Shown one piece after another: positions 1 through 12,364 of a stretch of 64,000 bases of DNA. The stretch is taken from assembly GCA_947683625.1 (NCBI GenBank), contig CANTUR010000193.1:2232001-2296000 (forward strand). The letters are read 5' to 3'. Position 1 is the first letter of the stretch. The number at the start of each line of letters is the position of its first letter. Below the pieces are notes generated by a model. That model made no database searches. It was not told the origin of the DNA and worked only from the letters and a program-made list of their open reading frames with translations. The DNA comes from Mallotus nudiflorus. Its lineage: Eukaryota > Streptophyta > Magnoliopsida > Malpighiales > Euphorbiaceae. The translations under genes were made by a program, and so were the position numbers.

Positions 1-25
1 TTGCTAACACAATAATGGCACGTAC

Positions 26-2631
26 AGAATCTGAAGGTGTTCCCAATTTTGAATAAAACTAGGTACTTTTCCACTAAAGTTGTTACTGCTAATCCGACTG
101 CACAAGACCCGATACAAAAACAAGATCAAAACATATAAACATCCCCAACAAATCTGGAAAAGGGATTAAATATTGACAAGGGCTTACAGCTCTATTAATT
201 TGGTCATGTTGGTGAGAGCAAAAGGCAACTCTCCAGTAAAATTGTTTGCATTAAGGATGCTATATACAACAAAGAAAAACAAACACAAAATTGATGTAAA
301 TAAAATTATGATGTTTTGAGATAAATAAACACAATGCTAAAAGTGGTCATTTAAAGGACGAACAAAGTGGCCATATTGACCAAATTTCCAAGCTCAGGAG
401 GAACCACTCCAAAAAAGAGATTGTTCTCAAGGCTCCTGAATGAATAAGATTACAAACAAAGTTTAAGCACTTATTACATTTAACTTAAGGAAAAGTAAAG
501 AGAGACAAAGATTGAGTATCAATACAAGTATGTAAGTGAGGTCATTTGTCCCAAGTAACTTGGAATCTTCCCTGTTAAACGGTTCACTGAAAGTGACCTG
601 CAGTGCTTTATATGTTAATTAAGAGCGAGCATATATATATTTATTTGGGTTTCTTCATTTGAAAGTACTCACAGAAATTCGAGCTTTGTAGAAGCCCATT
701 CAGGTGGTATGCTGCCACTAAGGTAATTACGAGTCACAATACTACAAACCCAGATGAAAGATTTTTTTCACTATAGGCCTATTCTTGCTAATAAAAGAAA
801 AAGATGCATAAAAATCACAACAATTGGAAGCATTCTTACAAAGCTTTAAGGTAAGGTAGCTTCACAATTGATGGTGGAAGCATACCATCAAGATCTTGCC
901 CTTTGAGAGTTCTGTGTTAAATGTACATAATATAATATATCAAAATTCTATATCTCATACCAATATAAAGCATCAAATTATGTATGTTTATGGTAATATT
1001 GGTAGCTTATAGAATTAAATAATTCATGCACCATATCAGATAGGAGGAAAGTGAAGGGTTACATTTTAGCAACATGACATACACCACTCAGATATGTGCA
1101 ATTGCAGACTATAGTATTATTGTACGATTGCAATTTTACTGGTTGCCAGCTTCCCTCATTACTGCAAGGGTCTAGACTGAAATTCCAGTCTTTTTTCCCT
1201 AGTTGTACTGCTATTTCACGAAGAGCTTCCACTGCGACATCAAAAACACATTGAACCCACATAAGCTTTTAAATACTTGGACATTTGGTTATGAAGCCAT
1301 CAGTAAAAAGAGAGTTTATGTTACTAGTTCCAAATCAATATATAAAAATTATGACTTCTTGAAACTTTCACATGCAGGGGGTGTAGCCAAAAAAACATTT
1401 CAATGGAAGCAAACCTTACTTCATCTTTTTTTTTTTTTTTTTGAAATAAAAACTTAGTTAATCTTAGTATATTAGAAATGTTTCATTCAAAATAAACATA
1501 CCACCAAAATAATATCTCAAATACAATAACAATAATTTAAATTAAAAAAATAATATATAAAAAAACAACATTAAAGATAACCAAAATCAAAATGGATAAT
1601 CAAAATTATAAACAAAGAAAATAACATCAAATTTAGTTTTATTCAATAAAAACTTTTATTTTGAGAAATTTGTTCATAATTTTATCTATAATCAAAATGA
1701 AATAAAAAATAATTAACTATCACAATACAAAAAAATTATAAATTCAGTTTTTAGCATAATAACTAATCAGCAAATTAAAGGAAAAAATATACATTAAGAA
1801 TAGGCAAAAATGTATGTGCAACAAAAATTAATTAATTGACAACATATATAATGATAAATGGTTGAATGTTATACTAAATTATTAACCTTATCAAATTGCT
1901 TAGTGCATGATAACTAATGAGTAAATTAAAGAAAAAATATACAAATAGTAAGATGTGAGGTGTGTATGGTTGATTCGAGAGAAAAAAAAAAAAGAAAGGA
2001 AGAGGTAAGGTATGAAGTATTGAAGAAATCAAACCAAAAAGTTAAATTTTAAAACAGCAAAAAAAAAGAGAAAAAGTTCTATTATTTTAAGTTCTTTAAA
2101 AGAATTATAATAATAGATTGCTGGATTATTATTATGAGGGTCTGCGAAAAAAATTTATATATTATATTGTTTTCAGAATATATAATAATAATAATAATAA
2201 TAAAAAAAGTTAAAAAGTTAAATTTTAAAATAGCGAAAAAAAAATTTATTATTTTAGATTCTTTAAAAGAATTATAATAATAAACTGTTGGATTATTATT
2301 ATGAATTCACTAAGGATACATACAAGGTTGTATATATATATTATTGAAAATTTTTTTGTAGGAGCAAATGAAATAAATCTATACTATGTTAAAAACTTTC
2401 TACGGGCCAGTGGGGGCAAGTGCCCCATTGCCCGCCCTTTAAATCCGCCCATGTTCACATGCAGCATTGTGAGGTTTACTGAAGTTACATAAAAAGAAAA
2501 AAAGAAATATATATGTCTATACCTTCATCATTAGAAAGAGACATAGCTTGTGCATCAACCTCAGTTGGTACACTGCACATCAGCAACAAGAGTAGGAGCA
2601 CATTACAGGTTAAACTATCAACTGCCACCAT
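26..2631 (-). CDS. LRR receptor-like kinase, subfamily VIII-2 type, first eight exons (partial)
   Basis: This is the 5' part of a plasma-membrane LRR receptor kinase; the remaining ectodomain, membrane span and kinase lie beyond the left edge. Eight exons can be joined: 2523-2631, 1063-1231, 840-911, 673-741, 526-597, 364-435, 188-259 and 26-97. All introns are GT-AG, and every intron after exon 2 is in phase 2. Exon 1 gives the ATG and a signal peptide with a leucine run. Exon 2 gives the family N-cap, with readable pieces VEALREIAVQLGKKDW, DPCSNEGSW and CNCTY. Exons 3-8 are 69-72 bp, one LRR each, with LxxNxFxGxxP cores such as NNFTGELP and NRLTGKIPSYLG. About 235 residues are encoded without a stop. 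One LRR per phase-2 exon of 72 bp is the known layout of this subfamily (RKF1-like). The exon 6 donor is weak (GTTCGT). Whether the gene is intact downstream cannot be seen. Confidence 0.88.
1375..2453. mobile_element. hAT-like non-autonomous DNA element in intron 1 of the receptor kinase
   Basis: A perfect 8-bp direct repeat TTCACATG (1367-1374 and 2454-2461) flanks a 1079-bp AT-rich segment. Its ends are CAGGGGGTGTAGCC on the left and, read inward from the right, CATGGGCGGATTTA. Both are degraded forms of the CAGGGGCGGA-type terminus common in plant hAT elements, which make 8-bp duplications. No transposase is encoded. The terminal repeats match at only about half of the positions, so the family call rests mainly on the duplication and the terminal CA/TG. 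Confidence 0.7.
2039..2304. repeat. Direct duplication of about 90 bp inside the hAT-like element
   Basis: 2039-2137 and 2215-2304 share a 90-100 bp segment: AAGTTAAATTTTAAAA, an A-run, then TTCTTTAAAAGAATTATAA and GGATTATTATTATGA. A short (TAA)n tract at about 2181-2203 lies between the copies. The copies differ by substitutions and small indels. Confidence 0.75.
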
Positions 2632-2658
2632 GTTTTCTAACAGTGAAAAGCTTGCTAG

Positions 2659-2916
2659 GAAGACAATTCTTTTTTTTTTTTTTTGATCGAAAATGAAACT
2701 TTATGAAAGAACTCAATCAAGGCTGGACTCAGCAATAACAATCCAGGAAAACAAGGCAAGCAAGTTGTATTTCCAAACTATTTCATCAACATCAACACTA
2801 AGAAGCTATAATGTGAGCTAAAACGTTAGCAAATCTAGGATATGATTAAGAGAAAAGACTGAAGGTGGGTAGATTGAAGCTTGAAGCTTGAAGCTGCCTG
2901 TTCGAAGACAATTCTT
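2659..2916 (-). mobile_element. Short poly(A) retroposon (SINE or 5'-truncated LINE) just upstream of the receptor kinase ATG
   Basis: The 13-bp direct repeat GAAGACAATTCTT at 2659-2671 and 2904-2916 is perfect and brackets about 232 bp. On the minus strand the insert ends in a long A tract (T-run from 2670 to about 2684), preceded by AAAGTTTCATTTTCGATC. A long perfect target duplication plus a terminal poly(A) is the signature of LINE-machinery retroposition. No clear Pol III A/B boxes were found, so SINE and truncated LINE are not distinguished. Three TTGAAGC copies lie at its 5' end. Confidence 0.75.
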
Positions 2917-3039
2917 GAAGTGACATGATCCACTGGGTTATCATTTATAAGTTAATAGCTTTTCCCCACGTGAGTTGCACATGATTAAAATATCTATCGA
3001 GTACATAATTTTTTTTATTTTAAAATTTGATGTAAAAAA

Positions 3040-3390
3040 TATTTAGTATAAGAATAATTGCATCAAATAATATTTACATATTTATATTAGTGATGGAGTT
3101 AAATATTTGAAGAAATAAATATATAAATATAATTATAAAATATAAAAAGTAATATTATTTTATAAATCATGTAATTAAAATAAATTTATAAATTTACAAT
3201 AAGTATTATTCATACTGAAATAAATTAAAAATAAATATTTATCTTATTTCGAATTTTAGAAAAAACAATTTTGACATTATTGAAATTAATTTTTTAATTG
3301 ATTAAAATTTATTTTATAAGAAATAATTGTATTTTTTTGTCATTTACATTTAAAATTATATATAAAAATCTTATGAAATAATTAAGCTAG
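3040..3390. repeat. AT-rich dispersed direct repeat, copy 1
   Basis: This 350-bp AT-rich stretch matches 4190-4505 in the same orientation. Shared blocks include TTATATTAGTGAT, GTTAAGTATTTGAAGAAATAAA-like sequence, GTCATTTACATTTAAA and ATCTTATGAAATAATT. No terminal repeats or target duplication were recognised. It may be a decayed mobile element or a segmental duplicate. Confidence 0.65.
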
Positions 3391-3501
3391 CCCTTTAGCT
3401 ATGCATACACAAATCCCTATAACTTGTAGGCCATAAATATAAGTACCATTATACAAAGTTATAATCTTTGTTTTTTTAGAATGATTAAAATCTTTTTCTT
3501 C

Positions 3502-3535
3502 ATTTGTTTTTTTTTTTTTTTTTTTTTTTTTGTTT
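3502..3535. repeat. Poly(T)/poly(A) tract
   Basis: A nearly uninterrupted T-run of about 25-30 bases lies just downstream (minus sense) of the kinase relic. It could be a retroposon tail, but no target duplication was recognised. Confidence 0.6.
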
Positions 3536-3574
3536 TTTTACACATTTTTTCTTGATTTGTTGCACAAGTGCCCA

Positions 3575-3891
3575 TTAAATGACCTAACAAAACATGTGCA
3601 AGGTTGTTCTTTTCTATGTACCCATATAACAATTGTCTCCTTTCAACACAGAAACCCATCAACCTAACACGGTTCGGATGCTATAGAGCAGAAATCAAGC
3701 CTCTCCTCATTCACAAATTCTCTATTTTCTTGCTTTGATTTTGATTGTGAAGATGCTTGATTGCAACTACTGTTCCATCCCTCGGAAACAATAGTCTAAT
3801 GTAAGCATTTCATTAATGGGAACAGATTGATGAGGGTAAAGCAGAATTTGTAGTAAACTTCCAAAACCGCCCTCTCCACTCTTATTTGTCT
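3575..3891 (-). pseudogene. Broken receptor-kinase domain fragment (LRR VIII-2 type)
   Basis: On the minus strand the kinase N-lobe can be read in pieces: NKSGEGGFGS (glycine-rich loop, about 3860-3891), then after an intron-like gap DGTVVAIK (containing the VAIK lysine), REFVNE, GLISAL-stop-HPN and GFCVERRQLL with YIEKNNLAHVL (about 3580-3660). At least one frameshift and one stop (TAG in place of the Q of ALQHPN) separate them. The order and wording match the glycine loop, the VAVK lysine and the GCCxEGxxLLLVYEYxENNSLA stretch of this kinase subfamily. It lies on the same strand as, and upstream of, the intact-looking receptor at 26-2631. It is most simply a decayed tandem paralogue, together with the malectin relic at 7360-7464. 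Confidence 0.72.
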
Positions 3892-4189
3892 GAATGTGAA
3901 CATACCCGTTTGCATCAATCACAAAACAACACTTCACACATTTGAATTGCATTATAAGATTTTTATATATAGCAAATTATATTTTCCTTTCTAAAATGTG
4001 ATCTAATTTATACATATTTTTTTCTTGTATTAAAATTGAAGTTTTGTCTGTCTCAATTTTGATTCTATTAAGAACTTCCGTTAAAATTATAACATTTTTT
4101 TCGTTAAGTGATAAAGAACTAAAATGTCCTTTCAAACAGTAAACTAATGATATTTTAACATTTAATGTAATTAAAAAATTTAATATTTT

Positions 4190-4505
4190 AATAATGACAT
4201 AAAATATTTACATAATTATATTAGTGATAGAGTTAAGTATTTGAAGAAATAAACATTATATTATAAAATATAAAAAAGAGTAATATTATTTTATCAATAA
4301 TGTAATTAAAAATTTATAAATTTGAACTAAGTAATATTCATACTAAAATAGATTAAAAATTTTAAATTAAAAATTTAGCTTATTTGAAAATTTTTTAAAA
4401 AATATATTTTAAAATTGGTTAAAAAATTTTCATTCTTAAAAATAATTGCATTTTCTTAGTCATTTACATTTAAATTTTGATATAAGAATCTTATGAAATA
4501 ATTCC
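4190..4505. repeat. AT-rich dispersed direct repeat, copy 2
   Basis: This is the partner of 3040-3390, in the same orientation and about 1.1 kb away. It is diverged by substitutions and indels. Confidence 0.65.
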
Positions 4506-4845
4506 TTTTTTATCCATTCATTAATTTTGTTATTTTTTTTTATAAATTTTTAATTTTTAATTACATTTATATGTATTAGAGATTGTTTAAAATTATATAA
4601 ATTTTATTAATAATAAAAATATTAATTATATTTATTTATACAAAACATTTGTATCTATACAAGATACAAATAGAATTATAAGCGTTAGATTAATATTTAT
4701 TTAATTATAGTCATTGATATATTTTACATATTAATATACAAAATAATAAAAAATTATAATTAAATAAAAATTAATTTGATGATTCTAATTTCATTTATAC
4801 ATTAGCAAGAGCATATTTTATTTATTAATCATAATTTATTTGCAA

Positions 4846-5897
4846 GATGTGGGGATAATCACTTTTACCGTCATAAGGTTTGACTATAATTATTACTCCA
4901 TCCCTTTTTTAAAAAAAATAACTAAAAGCCCCCTTAAATTTAAAATTTTCAAACAATTTTTCCTCTATTAAAAAAAAAGAGAGCTAAATGACATTAAAAA
5001 AAAAAGAAGAAATATTTACTCTCAATACCTAACAAAAATTCATAATAATATACCATATTTAATTAAGTTTTTATTTTTTTAAAAAAATTCAATCACTTTT
5101 TCTTTTATACGACTATAATATTAAAATAATAATAAATAACTTTAATTAAATTAAATCAAATTACAGTAAATGTTATAACTTCAACAAAAAAAAAATATTT
5201 TTGTTGAAAAAATTAACTTAATAAAAAAAAAGATATATTCATACTCATTTACTAAATATATAGTATTATACAACACTTAATTAATTTCTTGTTTTCAATT
5301 TTTTGAAAAAATTTATTTACCTTATATACATTATTTTAATATTTAAAAATAATCAAAATTTTAAACTATGATTTAATTAAACCAAATCAAATTAAATTAA
5401 AATGTAAAAAAAATTTGCATTAAATAATTAAAAACAAATCTATTCTTATATTATAGGATATTTAATTTACTTTTTCAATCATACACATTGTCACGTTCTT
5501 AAAACTATAGAAATTTCAAATTATCCTTAAATTAAATTAAAAATTACAATTCTTCAACAAAATAGTGAATTTATTACTTAAATTTTTAACCACACATCAA
5601 ATTGCATAAGTATTTATATTTTATTTCTAAGAATATTTAAATTTAAAATTAATTAAATTAAGTTCAAATTTGAAAAGTTTAAGGATGCCTTTAAATTTTT
5701 TTATAATTATTGACTTTTTGACCTTTGACTAACAAGATATTTTAAGAATATTTCTATACTTTCTAACGGAGAGGAAAAATTGTTTGATGAATATGAAATT
5801 AAGAGGATTTTTAGTTTTTTTTTTTTTTTTAAAAAAAGAAGAGTTGAAATAGTAATTATGGTCAAATCTTAGAGGGTAATGGTAATTATCCCTACAT
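4846..5897. mobile_element. 1.05-kb element with terminal inverted repeats of about 125 bp
   Basis: 4846-4972 and the reverse complement of 5764-5897 align from GTGGGGATAATCAC / GTAGGGATAATTACC through TTTGACTATAATTA / TTTGACCATAATTA to CAAACAATTTTTCCTCT, which is identical in both. The interior is AT-rich and non-coding. A long-TIR, non-coding element is typical of Mutator-like or fold-back MITEs. No target duplication could be matched at either end, so the superfamily is left open. Confidence 0.75.
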
Positions 5898-6012
5898 TAT
5901 AAATAAGAATTCTGTAATATATTTATATATGAATCTTACGATAATTTAATTATTTATGTATTTATTTAAATTTCATTATAAATATTGTAGAAAGTATTTT
6001 ATTTTTATACAA

Positions 6013-6135
6013 GTTCATCCAATTTTAATTTTTTTTTAAATATACCCCATCTTAGAACTTTTAGAAATTAAATTAAGACTATATTTTCAATATATAATAA
6101 TGAATGTCTTTTTTGATAAAAAAATTGTTTTACCT

Positions 6136-6173
<38 letters not shown>

Positions 6174-6490
6174 CAAATATAAAATTAATAAACTAAAACT
6201 AGCTTCATCAATTTTAGAATTTTTAGAAATTGAATTAAGACTATATTTTCAATATATAAAAATGAATGCCCTTTTCTGTCGAAAATATTTTACCTCCATT
6301 TATAATTTTTTTCTATATATAGTATAGGCAGATACAAAATTAATAAACTAAAACTTAGGCAGATACAAAATCAACAAACTAAAACTAACTTCATCAATTT
6401 ATAAAAATGAATGTCCTTTCTGTCAAAAATGTTTTACCTGCATTTATAATTTTATATATAGTATAGTATAGAAATAAAATTAATAATTAT
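6013..6490. repeat. Threefold tandem repeat, unit about 150-200 bp
   Basis: Three diverged copies start near 6013, 6204 and 6390. Each has TTCATC(C)AATTTT, then (in copies 1 and 2) TTAGAAATTAAATTAAGACT-like sequence, AAAATGAATGYCC, a TTTTACCTSCAT block and AATTAATAAACTAAAACTA-like tails. Copy 1 contains a (TA)n expansion. It is non-coding; the open frame across it is mostly TA-repeat translation. Confidence 0.7.
6139..6171. repeat. (TA)n microsatellite
   Basis: About 16 uninterrupted TA dinucleotides inside copy 1 of the tandem repeat. Confidence 0.95.
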
Positions 6491-7359
6491 ATTAGTGTTA
6501 AATTTAAATTTATTTATGATCAAAACACAAAAATGTAAACATCTACTTATATAAAAACAACAATTTAACTATTTCAATATTTAAAAATTAATAAATTTTA
6601 TTTTGACAAATATAACAATATTCAACATCCAAATAAATTATTTTAGAATACAGTATTTATAACACTGTACTCTTTAAACAAATATTAATTTAAAAGATTC
6701 ATTTCAATGTGACAATTACATCTTGAACCATACATAGTATAAGTAAAAATATCATTAATCAACTTATAAAAATAATTTTCAAGAAAAATCATGATTAGAC
6801 GAGAACAAGTGTTACCATTTTTTTACTCTATCTTCTGTATTAAATAATCAACATAAACTTCAAAATTTTTGACACTAATTTAATAAAATTTAATAAAAAG
6901 TTCAAAACTACAATAATTTACAATAACATTTACATAAAAAATAATTTTTTTCACAATTTTAGAAGTTAAATAAATTACTAAAAGTGTCACTTGTATAGCC
7001 CAATGGAAGATATGTTAGGACTATTCAATGAGAATGGTGCATCGAACAAAACGTTGTTGCTGGGTGCATTATTGGCTGAAACAGCCCCACATTAATTTCA
7101 GGCCAAAATCTTTCCAAGTCATTGCAAGTTACTGAAATTTTGATTTTTCTCTAATTTAATAGATTGTACATACAAACATTGCATATGGATTGGCTACAAA
7201 ACCACCCACGTTCTGTTGACTTGTATTCTCCTATACAATGCTAGTATCACCCCATGCTGAGTAGTAGCGGCATTCAACCCAAAACTACCCCGTTTTGTTG
7301 AAATTAATTTGTTAGAGCACTGATTGTCAGATTGCTGGAAATGCATATGCACATGTTCT
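6491..7359. other. Non-coding AT-rich stretch
   Basis: No open frame, RNA gene or mobile-element end was recognised. From about 6990 the composition becomes less AT-rich, which may mark remnants of the decayed receptor gene whose malectin tail follows. Confidence 0.5.
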
Positions 7360-7464
7360 TCAAATATAAGATTCCACATCAATGGCAGATATGAGAGGAC
7401 CGTATGTTCCTTTGCCTACCCACCCAAACTGGACGTCTGAAGTTCCATCTTCAACGTTAACATC
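7360..7464 (-). pseudogene. Relic of a receptor-kinase malectin domain (C-terminal part)
   Basis: On the minus strand the frame reads DVNVEDGTSDVQFGWVGKGT followed by YGPLISAI and a stop after about 35 codons. The WxGKGT...YGPLISAI block is the C-terminal signature of the malectin domain in LRR VIII-2 receptor kinases. The usual residues between GKGT and YGPL are missing, which fits decay. Strand and order (malectin upstream of the kinase relic at 3575-3891) fit one pseudogene later stretched by insertions. Confidence 0.6.
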
Positions 7465-8470
7465 ATTAAACTATTTATCCACACCTTGTTCTTCCGTTTT
7501 CATTAACTTATTTGATTTTATTAACAATTTGTCTCCTCCCGTTAACTAAATACTCCCTCAGATTTATAATAAAAATATCAAACCTAGGAGTAGTATGAGA
7601 AATAATCAATGAAATGAAACATGAGGAGTTATTAGTTGACTTTTAAAAATACAAATATGGAATTTGCCACTGATTAAGTAAAAATGAATTAGTGATGGTT
7701 TATTCCGTCACTAATTAACAATAGATTCATATTTATTGTTAGTTAATATTGATTTAAGATCCGTCGCTACACATAATTTAGACACAAAAACCCTAAAAAT
7801 CAACGATGGATTAGTGATAGATGATCGTTGTTAATTTTTAGGGTAAAATCGACCCCTTCCTCATTTTTTTACAGAATGAAAAAACACCACAGCCACCCTT
7901 GATACCATCCACCACCTTGCCCCTGCCAACCTCTTCAACTTCCACCACCACCAAGTAACCTGTATATATAGGTAAATATTATTTAGTGAATTAAATTAGA
8001 AATAATAAAAATTAGATTAAACTGAAAATCGTTTAGTTGAAAATGGGTTAATAAATTATTGAATTTTATATATAAGAAATTATTTAGTGAATTATATTAG
8101 ATTTAAGAAACATAGTAAAAATTACATTAAATTGAACAATGAAAAATAATTATTTAGTTGATAATAAGTAAATAAATTATTGAATTTTATGTAAGAAACA
8201 GAAAATTACATCAAAAACCTCAATCTTTTAGCATGTTTACAAAACAAACCTTGTCGAATTTTTTATTGCGATTGCAAATATAACCACTAACTTCCAAAAT
8301 TGGCAATCAATACCCTTTGTCTGTTTGAGTTAACAGAATGCTAACGTGGTTATCGGAGCTACTTAGTTTTCAGTCTAAAATAGTACCAATTTGACCATAC
8401 TTGCTAAGCGGACTTCAGAGTAGACACTCCAATAGAGAAGGTACTTTTAGTTGACAAAATTATGATGTCC
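7465..8470. other. Non-coding stretch with hairpin
   Basis: No gene was recognised. It contains ACGGAT/CCGTC-type motifs (ATTCCGTCACTAATTAACAA, GATCCGTCGCTACAC) reminiscent of plant DNA-transposon subterminal repeats, but no ends could be paired. Confidence 0.4.
7790..7844. repeat. Imperfect hairpin
   Basis: ACCCTAAAAATCAACGAT at 7790-7807 pairs with the reverse complement of GATCGTTGTTAATTTTTAGGGT ending at 7844, with a short loop containing GGATTAGTGATAGAT. It could be the core of a MITE. Confidence 0.6.
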
Positions 8471-9649
8471 CAAAATTTGGATAAATTGTTTGAATAGTAA
8501 CCCAACTTTACTTGTAATTTTAAATTAAATATAAAATTTTAATTTATAACTTTTTAATTACTAAATTTTTATTTTTATTTTAAACATAGTCATTTTTAAA
8601 AATTTTAATTCTTAAAGTTATATAATATTATAATTTTAGTTTAAAAGATTATTTTCTTACAAATAAGTCAATATGTTCAAAAAATAAAAAATAAAAAATA
8701 AAGTAAAAATATATTTTTTATTTTTTCTATACCTTCCACTGTAAACAGTTTTGTTCATTATTCGTGTTTATTTAATATTAACAGTTTGAGAGTTTTAAGG
8801 CAATAATTATTCATCGTAGGATAAAAAACGGTTAATATTCACCAAGAATATTATAATCAATATACTATGACTTTGTAAGATAAATAGAAATCGAATAGAG
8901 AGTTCGGATTCCAATAATCCATCAAAATTACAACAATTTAACATTTTTTTTAAAAAATTTAATATGAACTATATAATAATTTTTTGAAACAATCATTTAA
9001 AATTCAAATTATAAACTAAACTTATGACAACTTATAAATATATAATTTTTTTTTATAAAATACGGTGATAAATGTTAAATATTCTAGTTATAATAGTCCA
9101 TTTAATTATTACCTTCCTACTCCGTGTTCAAAAAATTTTCTAAAAATGTTTCACAAAAAAAAGACTTATTAAATTTTAATTTATTGTAAGTTCATATTAA
9201 TTTTTTTTTTAAAAGTGTTCAATTGTTGTGATTCTGATGGATTATTGGAATTAGAACTCTCTGTTCGATTTCTCATTCATCTAACAAAGTCACAGTATAT
9301 TGATTATGGTATTTTTGGTGACTATTAACCACTTCACGTTATATGACGAATAATTCTTATCTTAAAACTATCAAAACTGTTAGTATTAAACCAGTCAAAT
9401 AAACACAAATAACGAATAAGACTGTTTAAAATGGAAGGCATAAAAAAATATAAATATATATTTTTACTTTATTTTTTTTATCTGTAGAACCTATGAACTT
9501 ATTTATAAGGAAATCATCTTTTTGAATAAAATGATAATATTATATAACTTTAAGGATTAAAATTTTTAAAAGTTACTACGTTTGAAATAAAACTAAAGTT
9601 TGGTTACTAAAAAGTCATAAATTAAAATTTTATAACCAAATTGAAATTA

Positions 9650-12327
9650 TGTCACGACCCAAAACAGGGGCCATGACTGGCGCTAGGGAACGAGAATTCT
9701 TTCGAATCCAGACCCGTAGCAAGCCTTAAGGTAAATAAAAACATGCAATAATAATAATAACATAAATACAATAACTTGCAGCGAAAATAAATCTTATAAA
9801 TAAAATAAGCATAATCCACTAACTTGTTTAAACAAACAAACTCATCCTCATATATGAATAATCTTTTAATACATATCTCAATTCAAATCTTTAAAATACA
9901 TATCTCATAAATACAAACATGATACATAAATCTCACGACTGACTATAACTACTGCAGTGTCTAAATTATAAAATAACATCAAGTAAGCAGGTTACATAGT
10001 AAAGTCGGGGCAGAAGAAATTCGGCGTATGAGTCTGCTACTGAGGTTTGAAGACATAGACTCTCCTAAAAAATAGTCAACGGAGGGGAGTCAGACCTCAC
10101 TGAGTGAATTGTTATAATATATATATACATGCATAATAGTATGTATAATAAATATATATACAGACAAAATCACACAGGTGCAGTAAAATCATTTTATATA
10201 ATTATTAAGAAATAAATCCCTAGAAAATCATAACCTCAAACAGTGTTAGACAAAACTCTAGCCATATAGGCTCACTTATTCCAAAAAAATTCACTTGTTC
10301 CATTTGGATAGTAGATTGACCTCGAGACACTTGGTCAACCGAGCTCCAGCAGTCTGACTATCAGTGTGATTGGCCCCAAGACCCCTGGTCAACCGAGCTC
10401 CAACAATCACACTCTCAAATCACATCTCACATCATATAAATCAAACCAATCAATATCCACTAATAGGTTAGTAATATAGCCTAAATGCTATCGTCGTATC
10501 GGTACGTATTCGGTAGCACATTCTATTGATATCCTTCATTTAAAATAAATCCATACATTCATAAAATAAATGATGCATGATACTAAATAAAATAGAAACA
10601 TAAACCATATATATACTAGAAATATACCAAAAATAAACCAGGTATATCTCGAGTATATATACGTCAAATAAATTCAATTTATTTACAAAATCAACTATAA
10701 ATCAACTATAAATATACTTAAAAACACTTTAAGTATAAATTCATAATAAAACATGCATATAATTTAAAATATACCAATAATATACTAATAATATACCAAA
10801 AATAAATCTAGGCAATAATTAAACCATTTATGCATAATTTACAAAATAAATCATACATTTCTAAAACATGCAATCCTAATAAAAGTATATATAGAATAAC
10901 AACTCACTGTTATTGCGCTCCACGAGACGGATATGATGGGTCTGATCCACTAGGCCTCGGTCTCGGTGCAACTAAACAAACAAATGACAACATGAATCAA
11001 AATAAGTCTATCGACATTCTAGAGACTCAATCTAAGAATAGTGGACACAAAATCAGAATAAGAATTCAACCGGACATCGCGTTTTATGAGAATTCTACTG
11101 AAAATCCAGCAGAACCTCCCTTGTAAAACGGACATCTCTCTACTCAAAGAGTAGAGTTGGTCCTACAAAGAAACACACTTCAAATTGAAACAGGCTCCAA
11201 ACCCCTCGGTCGAATTCCCAAACTACAATTCTATCGACCGAGGTTCATAATTCACGATATATCACAGAACATATTTAAAATGCAAAAATACCAAAAATAC
11301 CCTTTAATACTCAAAATATAGCAAATTAGATATTTAAACGCTAAAAATAATTATTTTACCGATAAATGCATAAAAACCCTAATTTCGATAAAATATTATT
11401 AAAAATCGGTAATTCTCAATAAATTCATAAATATTTACCAAAATACATTTTATAAATCCAAATTACATAATTAACCCTAAAACATATTAAAAATCGATAA
11501 AAACTCATTTATTTAGAAAAATCGTATATTATATATAATTTAAAAATAATTTACGAAAAATAGTTTTAATTAGTTAAAAATACTAAATAATTTGTAGAAA
11601 TCATTTTATACACCAAATAACTATTAAAACCAATTTAATTATATTTTTAGCCAATTTAGTGCCAAATTACCAAAATACCCCTAGTTATGTAAATTCCCTA
11701 AAATTAATAAAAAAAATTCACCAAAAATAGTATAATCACTCAAAATTAAATTTCTCAACATATAATTCAATAATATCAATATTTATACTCAATTAACCAA
11801 TTAATTTCAATAAAACACATAATTAACCTAATTTTCTGAAAATTACATAAACTAAATAAATTCATAATAATTATATAAAAATCACAAAAATTACAAATAA
11901 ATTTCTAAAATTAATTTTAGCACCTATAAACACCATAAATCAAAATTTCATAATTTAATTAATTAATTTTCAAAAATTAGAAATATTAATAAAATAATAA
12001 AAAATTCACAAAAATCAAAATAATTCCCAAAAATTCTAAACAAATTCACAGAGCTAGATTAAGCTACTAGGATCAATGTTTGTGAAGGAAGTTTTCATGA
12101 ATCAACCAATCGAAGCTCAAAAAATTCAAAAACCCTAAATGGTCGAAATTGAAAATTCGAATCCTAGAGAAATCTAGACCATTTCAAGTGAAAAAAATCT
12201 TGGAAATGCAAACCGACGGGAAGAAAATGGACTTGCAGCGGCCAAAATCGCGAAAGAGATGATCGGGAGGGAGAAGAGGTAGTTGATGGCACGTTTGTAA
12301 ATTTTTCAAACTTTATATTAGGTAATA

Positions 12328-12364
<37 letters not shown>

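Noticed and set aside
2301..2492. 63-codon plus-strand open frame
   Set aside because: It spans the terminus of the hAT-like element and the target duplication; no coding features.
7640..7850. CCGTC/GACGG motifs suggesting a CACTA transposon
   Set aside because: No CACTA terminus or 3-bp target duplication could be found; only the hairpin is reported.
10830..11126. 98-codon plus-strand open frame
   Set aside because: It lies inside the solo LTR, has no recognisable domain and is interrupted in no conserved way; treated as chance.
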